Positions 25,510-40,300 of a stretch of 64,000 bases of DNA are shown here, piece after piece. A program made the translations under genes and the position numbers. The notes beneath the pieces are model-generated. The model worked only from the letters and a program-made list of their open reading frames with translations. It did not search any database and had not been told where the DNA came from. Position 1 is the first letter of the stretch; the number at the start of each line of letters is the position of its first letter. Source of the stretch: Metallyticus violacea. Lineage: Eukaryota; Arthropoda; Insecta; Mantodea; Metallyticidae. The DNA is taken from NCBI GenBank assembly GCA_030762175.1, contig CM060842.1, forward strand, positions 46,284,001-46,348,000, given 5' to 3'.

Positions 25510-28500
25510 TGTTGTTGTTGTTGTTGCTGCTGCTTTTATTATGACTGTATTGATAACATATTGTATTTTCTTGAGTGAAATTAGGAACTCTTTAGCCAGA
25601 GCAGAATATTAACAATTAATATAAAGATATAAATTTTGTTAACATAATTAATTTTATGGGTAACTCCTTATTTATTTGTTTTCATTGGAAAACCCACCTT
25701 CTATTTAAATGTTTTCAATTTTGAATTGGTATAATACAATAATAAAATGTAACCCCAATAGCAGATAATGCCTATTTACACTATAAATATCATATAGTAA
25801 TAGAATTAAATGTCACCAATTAATAAGAATCATAAGAAAAATAGACTTAAATAAAATATTTTAGTAAAATAAAATATATTGTCTTAGAAATTAATTTATA
25901 TTCACATAGCCTCTTTCTTTCATTGCTATTTTTTAACTTTCCATTTTGCTACTTTTATGCCAGTTCTTATTTTTATATGTTTTGCTTCTTCCTTTTGACC
26001 AGACCATTGTCCTCTTTGATTTCAGCTCTAATGTCACTCATGATAATTAACATCCTGTAACAAATTCTTATTGCATGGCCATGCTATTGTTCTTTATGTA
26101 AGCTCTAATGCTACATTATTATACTTTTCCATTACTGTCTAGTATTTTGCTCCTTGCTCTTTTTCCCAAAAAGATCATTTCTCTTCCTTATAATGTAATT
26201 TCTTTATCAGTTATACTCTGAGCTCAGCGAAAGTAATTATATTGAAAATTTAAGTAATTTTGTCCTTTTTATAAATAATTTTCTAATGTTTTTACATTTG
26301 TCCAAAGTTTTCTGATTCCTAATATCATGGATAATTCATCATTGAAGGTGATCCTGATACATCTCTTCTTTAAGACTTTTTATATAAAAGAAATTAGCCC
26401 CATTCAATTTGAATGCTTTGCCAGATATTCATGACATGTAATTAATCAGAAATTAGATTTGTTGAAAAACATTTTGGCAAAATATTAAATTTGTTTTAGG
26501 TTTTATTTAATGTTGCTTTCCTTTTTTGGCAATGAGCAATGACTTCATTACCAACAAAACACAATGCAATGGAGTGTACCAATAGAAATACTATTCACTT
26601 GTTAAGTTTAATTAAATAATGTATGATTCTAAGATTCTTTGACTTTTAGGTGACAAATTGCTCGCTATAGCAGTGATAGCCTTTAGAATCAGAGAGTATA
26701 AATGCTTGTAAATAAAAAGGCTAATATACAAGAGTTTGAAATGCTATATAGATGGTTTCAATTTTGCCATCAGCACTGAAGAATTTAGTAAATGAAAAAA
26801 GAATATGGTCCCAGTACCTTCTCCATTTTAGTTGGCAATTAATAAAAATACAGTTGTTTTGCACAGAGGTGCAAAAAATGCTCACCAGGAAGATACTGTT
26901 ATGATTTTCATAACACAAAATACAGAAACTGTCCAGGTTTATACAACAATAATGGTGTGAAGCATGTATGCATTCATGAGTGTGTGTGCATGCATGCTCA
27001 TATGCACTAGTGCTAAGGATAATGAGATAGTCTAGCACTGCATATTCGTAAGGCAACAGACACACTACAAAAAGCATGAGGATGCCACAACAAAAAGTCC
27101 AATGCATACTGTGATTAAAACCGAAATATGCTATATGTATTCAATTCTGTGTTAACTGTGAGTAAAACAGTAGAGTCTATATAGATGTCTGCACACACAT
27201 TGACTGAGTTGCATTGACAATTCTTCATGATTTAGAAAGTTTCTATATTAAATTATATAAAAAGATATGTTAATACACTATAATTCATTTCAGAACTTTT
27301 GAAAAATAAGACATTTTTAAAAAAATTCTGTTGGAACTCGCATAGTAAAGCTTGTTAAATGTAAATTTTATCTAATCTGTCATCTAACACACTCTTACAT
27401 TTCACTTACTTTTAAATACAGTGGGACTGGTTTCAAAGAGACATCCTCTCCATCTTCAACCAACTTGACGACTGGTACGGGAAACTAACATCTATGAGGA
27501 CCTGTGGCTTGTTCCTGGTGGTGCTTTTTCTTATAAACTGGAAATTTGCATTACATTCTCCTGTAATGTTGAAATTCATAAGGTGATCCCTACGTTTATG
27601 AATGTAAATCTTCTCCTATGTGTCCAATTCTGTACGTGTGTGCTTCTTTAAGTAACTTTATTTCTCTTTTTATGTCATGATTATCTTTCCAAAAATAGTG
27701 TACTACTGCTGACCTATCAGTCTGTTTGTACTTAATGTTCCTGAGATGTTCTTTTAACTGGGTACCTGTGTTCCTTTTAGTTTTTCCAACATATATCTTA
27801 TCACATTCTTTACATGTTATTTTGTAGATATCTGATTTTTTTCTCCTGTGGAACGTTATTAAAACTGTCCACTAAAGCATTTTTCAGAGTGTATCTGTTA
27901 ACAGCTGCCAATTTAATGTTAATATCTTTAAAAAAATTTTGGAATTTATTCATAGCTACTGGATGGTAGGTGAATTTTTAAAAATCGGTCTTTCTTTTTC
28001 AGTTAATAGTATGGTGGTATTCTAGATCAATTTCTTCTTTTGGAATCTATTAAGTTTTTTGTTTACTAAATTTTTGTTAAAACCATTTATAATGGCAATC
28101 TCTTGTATCTTCTCAAATTCCTTTTCGTACTCCTCTTTACTGATTGGTAAGTTCACCAGTCTATATGTTAAGCTGTTGAAAATTGAGCACTTGTGAGCTA
28201 TGAGGTTAAACCCATTTGATTTTATATAGTTATCTATGTGAGTATCTTTTCTAAATTTCCATGATTCTTATTAATTTTTATATCTAAAAACGGCAACATT
28301 ACCTTTGTTTCTGTTTCCAGTATGAAGGATATATTCCTATTTTGTATATTTAAAAGCTGCAAAGCATCTTCAACAAATTCTTTTTTCACTGTAGTAAAAA
28401 TGTCATCAACATATCTGTACCAGCATTTAAAATAATGTGGGAAGGCGGAAATTATGAGAGTTTCAAATGTACTCATAAATAAATTTGCCAGAAAGGGGGA

Positions 28501-31344
28501 CAAAGGATTTCCCATTGTGAGTCCTGTTTTTTGTGCAAATGTAAAATAGGAGTGCTTTATACAAATGTTAGTAAGGTGGATGTATTCTTTCATGTGAGTT
28601 TCATTAATTCCTATCTCCTTTAACCAATCATTCAAAAATGATAAAAGCTTGTCAGCTGGAATACTCGGAAACAAAGATACTACGTCCAAAGACACTGAAA
28701 TATCAGAGCAGTCCTATTTTACATTTGTAGGAGAATTCTATAAACCAAAAATAAAAATTGTAGAATTTTTAACCATTAAAATTTGTAGAATAGTGATGCA
28801 CACTTATATTTTGTTGTTTTGTATTTCATTAAAATATTAATCTTTTATGTTCACAGAAGAAGAAGATGAAGATATGTATACAGAACAATCTATGCAAAGA
28901 AAACAGAGTGAGTTTCAACATTTTTCAAAGGCATAAAATAAATTAGCTTGCTCTTAATACTTTCAGGATTGGTTCAGAATCAAGATGCAATTTTTTTCTT
29001 TTAGCAATACCTAGTAGGTACAGAAGCTGCAAGATTACCCTTCCGAATTAAAAAGAATTCCTTGTGTATAAGCTAATTTCATAGGAGATTAACTAAATCA
29101 CCAGAAAATGTAATTACAGTTAAGTCATGATGACAGCAATGCTAAGATAAATGTAACAAATAATGGTGACACAGCAGTGCTAGTACTAAAGTGATGACAA
29201 TATTAATTTTCACTTATACATCATGATAGGCTTCGCATATCAATCAGTCAATCTTTATTTACAGTCAATAGACTCGTTCAAAAATGACTATTTGACATTG
29301 TCAACATTAAACATATGTACATATAACTCTGTGCCTATAAATATATACATTAATCAAAATATTTATAATTCATCTATATTATATAAGATTTTACAAATCA
29401 GATACTTCTTAAGTCCTATTTTAAGTCTATTGCCAAAGAGTGTCTTTATTTCACTGGGTAGTTTGTTATATGGTATAACACTCATTACATAAGGATAATG
29501 AATTAGGTACTTTATTTTTGTGTTTATATATTCTGTGTACATCAATATTATGTCTTATGTTGTAAAAATGAACTTTGTTGTTCTTTTTATTAAATGTATT
29601 ACCATCTACAGCTATTAATATTACTTTATATACATATAACAAGAAAACCTTAATATTTTTTTCTTTGATTCGTAGTATTCCTATTAGATACATAAAAAAT
29701 AGTAACATTAGTCTTTTTATGTTTAAATGTAATCTATTTGATTCAAAATACTGAAGAAGTAATTAGGCACTAGAAAAAACTATATTTTTTAAACTGATAA
29801 CATTGCCATTCTAATAAAAAGCATTAGTTTATTCTGAATTAGATAGTGAGTTATTTAAATATTCTTATGCTCCAATTACCATTATACAGAACATATTTCA
29901 CAGGCCTTCACCTTGTATAACAGCCACGGGTGGCCGAGGTTGTTAAGACGTGGACTCGTGAGTGGGAGGTCTGGGTTCGAATACCACCAGGACCATCCTT
30001 CCTGACTGAGGCTTTTTCCAGGTTTTCCTCAGTCCTCATAACTGGCGAATGCTGGGGAGGCACCCTAAATTTAGGCCTGGAACGTTTCCTTAAACAAAAT
30101 AAATCCTTTCCCAATATATAATTTCATCTCATGTATCATCACTATCCATCACCTGTGGTGCCTCTGTAGCAAAAACGGGTGTTAAACACTATTCATTCAT
30201 TTCACCATGTATTGACTGCTGGCATTATTGGTTTAATGGACTTTGTGTAGATCTTATGGACATTTTATTCCGACACAAAATTAATTTCAAATTAAAAAAA
30301 GCATTAGTACTATTAGCATAGTGCACTGTACTAAAGTTTTCAAGCAGGCATATCATTTACATATAATATAAATATCACAGGGCCCAAGACAGAGCCTTAC
30401 AGAATTCCTTTTTTCCCTTTCAACAGCAGAGATCTAACTAATTAACAATATTATTTACAAGGTGTGTCATTTCAGTATACTATAGTCTATTCTACAAATA
30501 TGATGCAATCAATCTATTAGACAGGTCTCAAATGCCAAACTACTCTATTTTATTGAGCAACAAGTCATAATCTTTAAATTTTTCCAGCAATAAATGAATA
30601 AAAGAAATGACAGCTGTTGTACTTAAAAAGTTTAAATGAAAACCATGTAGGATTTGTGATAAGATGTTATTGCTATTTAGAAATTTCATCACCAAAGCAA
30701 TATTACTTTTTCAAATAGTTTACCTAAAGTAAAGCATATTGTTATGCATCTATAATTACTCAAATCACATTTAGTGCCATATTTGTGTACAGGCATAACA
30801 ATGCCTATTTTTAGAAAGTCAGGAGAAATTCTACCTTTTATGCTAGCATTAATCAAATGTGTAAGGGGCTTACCTAATATTATATTATACTTTTTGGAAC
30901 TCTAGATGTTATGCCATTCAAAACACTTGAGTTTTTATAAACAATTAACGATTTGGATAATATCATCTTCAGTGGTAGGGTAAATAAAAAAGGAATTTAT
31001 GTTAGGTTCAATATTGAATTTAGTTGGTAGATTTATATTTTTAGTTAAATCTTTAGCAGAGTTGATAAAATAATTTTTAAAAACATTACAGATTTGAGCA
31101 GGATTGGTTAAGTTTTATTATGAAATTTTTTAGTTTCGGAGACTTCAAGTCATTCCTTTAACCTCTAATTTTGTTAACAATGTTCCATGCAGTTTTTTAT
31201 GTTATTTAAGTTTAAAAGACCTTTAGAATATTGAGAGGTATGCAATTCATGCAATGTTTGCTGATTAGTCTGATATTTTTTATACTCAAGGCGATAGGGG
31301 TTCCATCCAGTAGACCTATGCAGTATATATATATATAAAATGAA

Positions 31345-31390
<46 letters not shown>

Positions 31391-34300
31391 TCATTTTTTT
31401 CTAATTCTTACAGTTTTTCCAGTAATATTAATGGATAGATAGGGGTTCCATCCAGTAGACCTATGCAGTATATATATATAAAATGAAATATATATATATT
31501 TTTCATTTTTTTCTAATTCTTACAGTTTTTCCAGTAATATTAATGGAAAGCCTCTTCTTACTATCAAAATTATTTTTGACCCCAGGACAGGAAAGGTCTA
31601 CAATTTAAAAAATTTTTAAAAGAATCTGAACTTGTTTTGGACATTGGTTTCGCTAATGCATCTCCCATATCTCAGCAGATAAAAGTGTAATTAAGTGTTA
31701 CATATTCTTACTACCAAGTAATCATATTTCTTCAGCTTTATGCCTAATATTCACAATATTAACCTTATCATTGATTAAAACCTGAGCATAATGATCAGAA
31801 TTTAAGAGCTATGCAGTTGTTTCATCATCAGACAGATGATGAAATGACTAATGACAATGTGATCAATCAATCAATCAATCAATGTGATCAATCCATGGCT
31901 GAGGAGGAGGTTACTCTAGTATGTTTTTTATAATAATACATTTCTAAGATTATGGGCATTAAAATTCCAGCGGTTTCATGTAATTTACATTGTTATAATC
32001 TTAAGTTTATATTGAAGTCCCCACTAATAAGCAGTTAGTATTAAAGCAATAGTAGGAATATACAGAAAGGACAAGCAGACTGAGAATTACATAAAGGCAA
32101 GTGGATTCAATCCCACAGCACACAAACATGCAGTTCTCAATAGCTTAGCACATAGACTCATTAACATACCTATAAATGAGTTTGAAAACAGTAAAGAGTA
32201 CTATCATATTGTACAAACACAAAATCCAATGGGTATGACCAAGAAATTGTAGTCAAGAAAATCAAGAAATTCAAACAAGAGAAGAGGCTAAAGCTGGTTA
32301 CAACATCGACAGCATAAAAGAATCTACCATCCACATGAAATTCACTTATCATCCTTGGGCCACCAAAAATTCCAAAAAATATTTAGAGAGTTTGGGATTA
32401 CTTTGTCCCCAGTGAACAAGTTTAGCCTAAAAATCTGCTCAATTCTGGTGATAATGATAGAATACCTGAGGAAAAAATCCAGGAATATACAAAATCAACT
32501 ATTCAGAATGTAACAAAGCGTATATTGGAAAAACAAAAAGAAGCATTTGAATCAGATGAAGGAACACTGGAGAAACATCAGGTACAATCAGATAGAGAAA
32601 TCAGTGGTTGCACATCACTTTTGGAAAGATAAACATGATATAGAAATGGGAGTGAAATTGTTGAAATTTGTAGATTGGCCTGCAGAGCTGGGAATATGGG
32701 AAAAAAATTTATATAAAAAAATATGAGGATAAGGTTATGAACTTTGAGATCCCAACAGAAGACAAATTAAAGTTCATAAAATGTCCACGAGAGCCATGCC
32801 ATATCCAGCTAACCAATAATAAATCCGACAGTCAATTTGCAACTGAGGATGTAGGCAAAAGCCTGCAAAACTAGTTTTGCATAATTCAGTAGTAAGTGGA
32901 GCATAAGATTATCAAATGGACTCACTGGATAACTAAGAACATACCAGAATCTGTTTTTACACTCGTAAAATACCTATGGCTTTGCAACAAATTATCACAA
33001 GCTGTGCCACTGTTTATTTTATCTGGCAGCAAGATATTATGAAACATGAATAATTTTTATACTATATAATCCTGATAATAGACATATTTGTCATTCATCT
33101 GTTGTTGTTTTAATGTAATTTATTTATTTGAAGAAAAAGATTTACATAATTTATAAGCATTCCTTTAGTATTTCCAGCTTTTGTTGCCACTAGGTTCATT
33201 GAAGAGTAGCAAATGGCTAAGAAGTTCTCAGATAAATTCAGCTCTTACTGCAGGATCAATTGCTATTTTTCCACCTAAGTCTCTCAAGATTGATGGCAAA
33301 GAGAAAAGTAAGTAGTTTATGTATTTTGGAATTTAAAATAAATAGAATATTCTAAAGATCTACAGTTAAATTTTTTTTTTTTTTGCTCTTCTTTTTAGTA
33401 ATTGTGAAAAGCATGGGCATTGTGAAGGAGCTTATTCATGTATTAAATCCAATAGATGACATGCAATGGCAGAATGCAACACTTTGTATGAAAATCATGA
33501 TGGTATTGCAGGTAATAACATACAGAGTGTTAATGAACTACATGGAAATAATTTCAAAGAGTGTGGCAGTGCCTTAGACAGGTAATTTGAGACAGAAAAT
33601 GCATGGCCTATCTGTTCAAATTTCTAAGTTATGGCTATAAGTTTCTAAAGTGCCAGTACACCCACTGGCTAATGAAGATGCCTCTCAAAAGCATAACACA
33701 TGATAATGAAGGGAGTTTTCAGAATGTATCACTCTAGTGCATGTTTATTACATTAACTTTCAAGTAAGAAGAATTCATTTTTTTCTGAATTAGAGTCTCA
33801 TTCATCACATCACACTTGTTTGTTTTGTTTTCTGACTAGGAGGTAATAATACAGCTTTTAGCCTACATTGTTGTTTCAATTTATACACTTAAATCTTAAT
33901 AAATAAATTCATTATTACAACCCTTGTAGTTGTTATTATAATTACCAATCAGAATCATGTCCTGAGTGGATGTTAGGTAAATAAGTATTAGGCATGTTGT
34001 TAGTAGTGCCATTATATGTTGGTAATACATTCATTGTTGAGAGAGAGACTAAAACTTGGAAGCATTAAGTAAATTTCATTCATAATTCTTTAGTATGCAT
34101 TGCAGCATTTCATATTAAACTACTAATTGTCCGATATCACTGATTTTTCGAAAATTACTTTCCTACTTTATTTCAATGGAATATATGTTTGTACCTTAAA
34201 TTACATGTTTGTTTTACAAAAAATTTGAAAATTTGATACATATTTTGTAAATATTGTTTATTTTATGAATAATATTTATTTCACTTCTGCACAGGCACAT

Positions 34301-37300
34301 TACCTTAGATAGACAATCATCTAGTCTACACTCAGTTGGACTAGTGAAAATTCTTTTAGAATTGATAGATACTTTAATATTTTCTGCTGTTTTTGTTCTT
34401 TGGTAGCTTCTAATACAAGAATTCACCTAATCAAGTCTAGAGCTAGAGTATTCATTTTATTCATAGAATTTTGAGTGTTAAAGTCATAAAAATGTGCTAA
34501 GTGCTGAAGAATAAAATACAGAAAGTGAAGATGCTCTCTTAGTTACACCATAAACTGTGCAGGCATTTTATGGTAGCTAGCACCTTGTCATTGTGTTTTA
34601 CTCAGTACATATCACCTCTTTGAATCTAAATAACCTGACAATTTCCTGAAGGGAGGAGCTTGAATATCTAACCTAATACATTTCTAGTTATGTTAGAAGT
34701 ATTATGGGTGATTTTTGGTGTCTGCAAAGCTTGTGCTGTAGCAATTAAAGGCACCAAAACCTCTACTTAAATGGAGATTTCAAGCTTGCAGCATTAGTTC
34801 AAAGCAACATCTTAAATTTTGTTACTTTTCAAGACCGTTGGCACATTTTTTTGTTTAGCATGCTGGTTGAGCAAAGGAAAAACTTTTTCCAATGTTTTAA
34901 AATTGAGGTCAAAATATTATATTCATTGTGACTTTAAAAGTGGAAAATTCTACAGCAAAATGGTACATAACAAAGGCTTTTACTTAACAGGCTTCTAATA
35001 CAAAAAAAGCATCATATAATATTTCATATTTAAAATTAGTTATATAGTTTCTCTAAAATTCAGTTTGGAGATATCAGAATTGATTTTAACATACTGAAAA
35101 GCTGATTCTATTGCAGGCACCATTTCTACTTATTTTTACTTTTGTTTTACCTATTGTGGATTTCTCAAAGCAGAATAGAGGCTGGAGCAAACCCCTCAAT
35201 GTTCTACATTGTTTTATTACGCCTCTGATATGTGTATGCTTTCATGGAGGTAAGTATATATACTATACTACATAGATATGCATTAAATATATGAAAATTT
35301 TTTAAAAAACAATATTGTATTCTTATACTTCACTAGATAATCATCAATGAAATGATCTTAATGTCGTTATAGCTATACATAGCAACAGCATGACTGCATG
35401 CAGTTATAACATAACTTATGAGGAATAAGCATAAAAAACGTCATCAAACCAATAGTTTTTTTTTTTTGAAAAAGGATTAAAGTCGAGACAAATGAAAAGA
35501 GCAAAAAACAAAAAGCAAACTAAATTACATTATGAAAGCAGCTACTTGAATCTCAATTCAACAAGGAAACATGATACATAATTTTACTGATTAAATTATG
35601 TTAAAAACTGCACTATGATTAGCCCAAAGTTTCTTTCCCTATGTGCTGGATTCAGGGGTGTAGTATGCATTTAAGCATTGTGAAATCAAACTTCAGATGA
35701 TTCACAAATTTGTATCTTAGCAACCACTGTGATTTCTATGGTTTCTGTAACAAGAAGTCTAATGCCATTGTATTGGATCTTCATTTTGTTTTTCCTGCAT
35801 AAGGACTTGACTGGTAATTGGTAGCACAGAGCACAGATGCCCATACCCAGCCTGCAAGGTGATCAGCAAAGTTATGAAAACATTTACTAATTAAAATGTA
35901 AATTGGAACTTTCACAGTGAAGCCAGTCATATAATTGATATTATTTCTGTGGTGAACTTTAAGGCATCACTTCACTAAGACTGCATGGATGAAATTTAGA
36001 AATTTTGTAGCAGAATGTGCTGATGTAGGCTGACTCCTGCTTGTGTTAACTTAACAAGAGATTTTTGGTGATTGTTCTAATTAAGAAGTGATATCATCAT
36101 TTAAATTTACCTCTGTTAACACAAGCTGTCTGTGTCTTATTTTCTTGTCTAACTTTGTTCCTGTTGTTTTGAATTGAAGTATTGTTTTATTAAACGTAGA
36201 TAGTTCAGGTTATGGAACCCTTAAAAATCATTCTTGAAATTCTTCATGGCTTCGAACAGCTGATTAATTTTTTAAAAAAAGTTAGAGCAAATGAAAATGT
36301 ATTGTTCTGTATCAAATATTTGAACCATGGCAAACAGAAAAATGAAACACTATAACACAGTAACTCCTCACTGTTCTAAACCTAAACGCACACTAACCAG
36401 TCTTATCAGTAGTTATATACACAATATTCTTAACTGTGGAGTCTGCAGCTGTAATCTGCCAACTTTGAACCTGATCTGCAAAAAAAAAAAAAAAAAAAAA
36501 AAATCCAAAATATTATGACTATAGGCATTTTTAAGAAATTAGATATGGACATTAACTTCTGCAGCACAAATGAAATGCTTTTCCTCCCATTCCATCTGGA
36601 ATGCACTTTTTCTTGATTTTTCTTTCAATTTTGGAAGTGACATGATAAAGCCTTTGATGTCAAACCACACAAGTATACAGCAAAACCATTCTGCTTATAC
36701 TACGTTCATGTCAGCATTATGTAGGAAAGGAGGAGGATGGGTGGGCGAGGGAGCTGTTATCCATTATACACATGTTTAGTAGCTTGTGTTTCATAGGCTC
36801 AAGGCCATAAACCTTACTGTTTTTGTCTCAAGGGCTGTGAAGAGACCTAATAAACCAAAAAAATATTCTATGAATGCTCTAGCTACAGTCAGCCAATAAT
36901 TATTTTCTTGAACAATCTGCTATTTGCATATTTTAAATAAGCCTTTGGTGTACCATATTAACTGCTATAGACAGAAAAATTAATGAAGTTAATTAATAAA
37001 TGGCAAAATGAAACTGAAGTTTATAAGTCAATATAAGAGGAAACTTTGGAAATACATCACTCAGATGGTCCTAGCGGAAATCAAATAAGGGCTTTCAGTG
37101 ACATTTCAAATTATTAATGTCAGTAAGTGATTAGCTAGTTTATGTTGTTTTGGATTGTGGCTGTTGCTTTTTATATAATTAGCCATATAGGTATTCTTCC
37201 TGAATATGCCACATTCCAGTATGTTATCATTTATTATAATTTTTATATACAGGAAAGGAAGAACCTTGTTGTTCTCCATTTCTATTGTGAATTTTATGTT

Positions 37301-40300
37301 GCTGTTTTGTAGGTTTAGTAGTTTTATTGCATCATCTGTTTTCATCTACTATTGAAAAAACATCATTAACATAATGATACCAACATTTCTATATGTGTGG
37401 TAAAGTCTCTACTAGTTTTGTTTCCAAGAAACTCATGTATATGTCTGCTAAGAATGGTAAGAGCAGATTACCCATTGCTAAATCCTTCTTTTGTGTATAT
37501 ATCTTGCCTCTGAATGTGAAGTAGGTTTGATTGGTGCAAATTTTGGTCAGGTTCAGATATTGTTCTATTATTTCTCCAGGTAACTTGATTGAGATTAGCC
37601 ATTTTTAAGACATTTATTAGTTTCTCTTTGGAGATTAATAGAAACCACATCATAAGACACTAGTAAATCCCTGTTTTCCAGTTTCATAATATTAATTCTC
37701 TGTATTAATTCTGTTGAGTTTTTTATGCTTTGGCTTTTGTATTTCGGTAATCTATTGAATTTTGTATTTTGGCACTTATTGGCTAAATTGTATGTGGGTG
37801 AGTTTTTGTATTTACTATAGGTCTCTTTTAATTAACCAGGTTTATGTATTTTCAGTTGTCCATAGATTCTGGGAGTGATAGGGTTGTGCGGTAAAATCTT
37901 CTTTTTTTGTTCCTCATTTAGTATAGTTATGCTTTTTAGTAATTTGCTTACTGAACTGACATTTTTTTGGGTAATATCAGGTTATATTTCCATACTCTTG
38001 GCTATCTAGTAAATTATACATGCTGTTTTTTAATCTATCTCATTCATTATGGCAATTTTTTTGCCTTTGTTAGCCCTGCTGTAAATTTCCCTTTTTTCTT
38101 TTAGGGATCTGATTACCCAATGAAATGGTCTTTTTAATCCTTTTCTTTTGTTTTCATTTTTTCTAGGACTTTCCCATTGTGCTCTGATGAAATTTTTCTC
38201 TTCTTCAGATTTATTGAGAATTGATATTTCGATATCTGCTATATATTTTGTTAAATTTCTTGAGTAATCTATGCAAGAGTTGGGACCGGTATTTATTAGT
38301 TGTAATTCTTTTGTTGAAAAATGTTGGTTTGACTGGTTTATGAGGTTGTCTATACATAAACCTGGCAATAAAATGAGACCTATAGTAAATGCAATAAATT
38401 CACCCACGTACAATTTAACCAATTACTTGTTAAAACAATTTAATAGGTTACCAAAACACAAAAGCCAAAGCAGGAAAAACTCAGCAGAATTAATAGAGCC
38501 ACTCTCATCATTCTTAGCAGACATATATACGAGTTTCTTGGAAATAAAATTAGTACAGGCTTTCCCACATATATACAAATGTTGGTATCATTATGTCTTT
38601 GCAATAGTAGATGAAAAATGGAAAGATGACACAATAAAACTACTAAACTTATAAGACAGCAACATAAAATTCACAGTGAAAATGGAGAACAACAAGGTTC
38701 TTGCTTTCCTGGATATTAAAAATGATTAGCTGTTTATTTTCTAGGTAACAGATATTTATGCTTAAAACTAGACTTAAAAAAAAATTCATTGAAAATTATA
38801 CAATTGAAATAAGGTTCTATATATAATAGTTATGAGGCCAAAGTAAAACTGTTGATACTCTTGTACTTGACTGATTAATACAATCCTGAATGTGGCAGGT
38901 TTATGTTTCTCCCCTTTGCCTTATCCTTAACATACTAAAGCCTTACTGAGTATTATTCAACCGAATGCTTATTAATGCTCAAGGAATATCCTTTCCTAAA
39001 TATCTTGTTGGGTAAAGAATTATTGGGGAGAAATATGGACCACACTTTACTAAACATTACAACTCTAGAAACCAGAATATTTTATTATCAGATGCCAATG
39101 CTTTTGCTTTTACTCTACCACTATGATAATATTTGTATGGAGATATTTTTAAGTGAACTTATGCTTATATGGCTAATGTGTATTGCATTCTCATAGTAAT
39201 ACTTTATGTTTGATTAGTTTGGGATATAGAAATTCTACCTGGAGTGGGCCTATATGTCTTCCTGATACTATTCTCTATAGTGTTTGGAATTTTTGTAATA
39301 ATCACAGCTCCAAGGGATTCAGCACCATCATATCATTTTGTGAGTATCTAGTAATTTTTATTTACTTCTGAAAATCAGTTTATATTTAGATATGTCATTT
39401 AGTTTGTGCTGTTACAATAGTGTTAAGATATGTTTTATTAAGTAAAAATTGTACTTATGAAGCTACAGACAATGGAGTGGTAATATATACTACATTAATA
39501 TGTTCAGTTGTTAACACTAACTCCACTTACTTTTTTAAAACTTTGAACTGGTTTTGGGAGAGGTTCCTCCCATCATCGGCTGTTGTTGACTGAATGCCTT
39601 TGTTCGAAATGGGGGATGGACGCCCGTTCGCTCCTGTGGTGGTATCTTGTGATTCTAGCAGAAACTTACTGAGTTCATCCAGTGGCGGAAAATCAAAATT
39701 TATTAAGTTGTTCTTATTTTTTAAAATGAAAATTCTCTCCCATGTGGATAGTTCTATTGGGTTGTGAAGTTGTTTCAGTAATTTAATTTCTGGTTTTATT
39801 TCATGATTTTTGTTCCAAAAATGAGCTGCTATTGCTGATTTGTCTATCTGTTTCAATCTAATGTTCCTAAAATGTTCTTTTCTTCGAATTTCTAAATTTC
39901 TTTTCGTTTTTCCAATGCAGCTCTGCTCACAATCTGCACATTTAATCTCATATATTCCTGATTTTTGCTCTGTAGGGATGGTATCTTTCATTGTGCAATG
40001 TACTAAATTTTTTATATTATATTTGTTCTTTGGGGCTAACATAATTCCATGTTCTTTGAATATCTTCTTAAATTTGTTGTGATAAGTTGGGTGGTATGTG
40101 AAACTTTCAAATTTATATCTGTCTTCGGTGTTCTTAAGTGTGGAAACTTCTTTAATTGATTTTTGTCTTTTAGCTTTATTGATGATTTTTGTTACTGAGT
40201 CTGTGTTGAAACCGTTGGTTATAGCCGTCTTCATTATATGTTGGCGTTCCATTTTGTACTCGGTTTCAGTCAATGGGATGTTGATTAGTCTATGTGCTAA

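Noticed and set aside
26721..27107. 128-codon minus-strand ORF
   Set aside because: No domain, odd His/Cys/Thr-rich stretch from CA-rich DNA, and no splice or promoter context.
28995..29020. Strong acceptor TTTTTTTCTTTTAG with a possible 13-base micro-exon
   Set aside because: It would end in phase 2 and does not repair the phase conflict with the exon at 33178.
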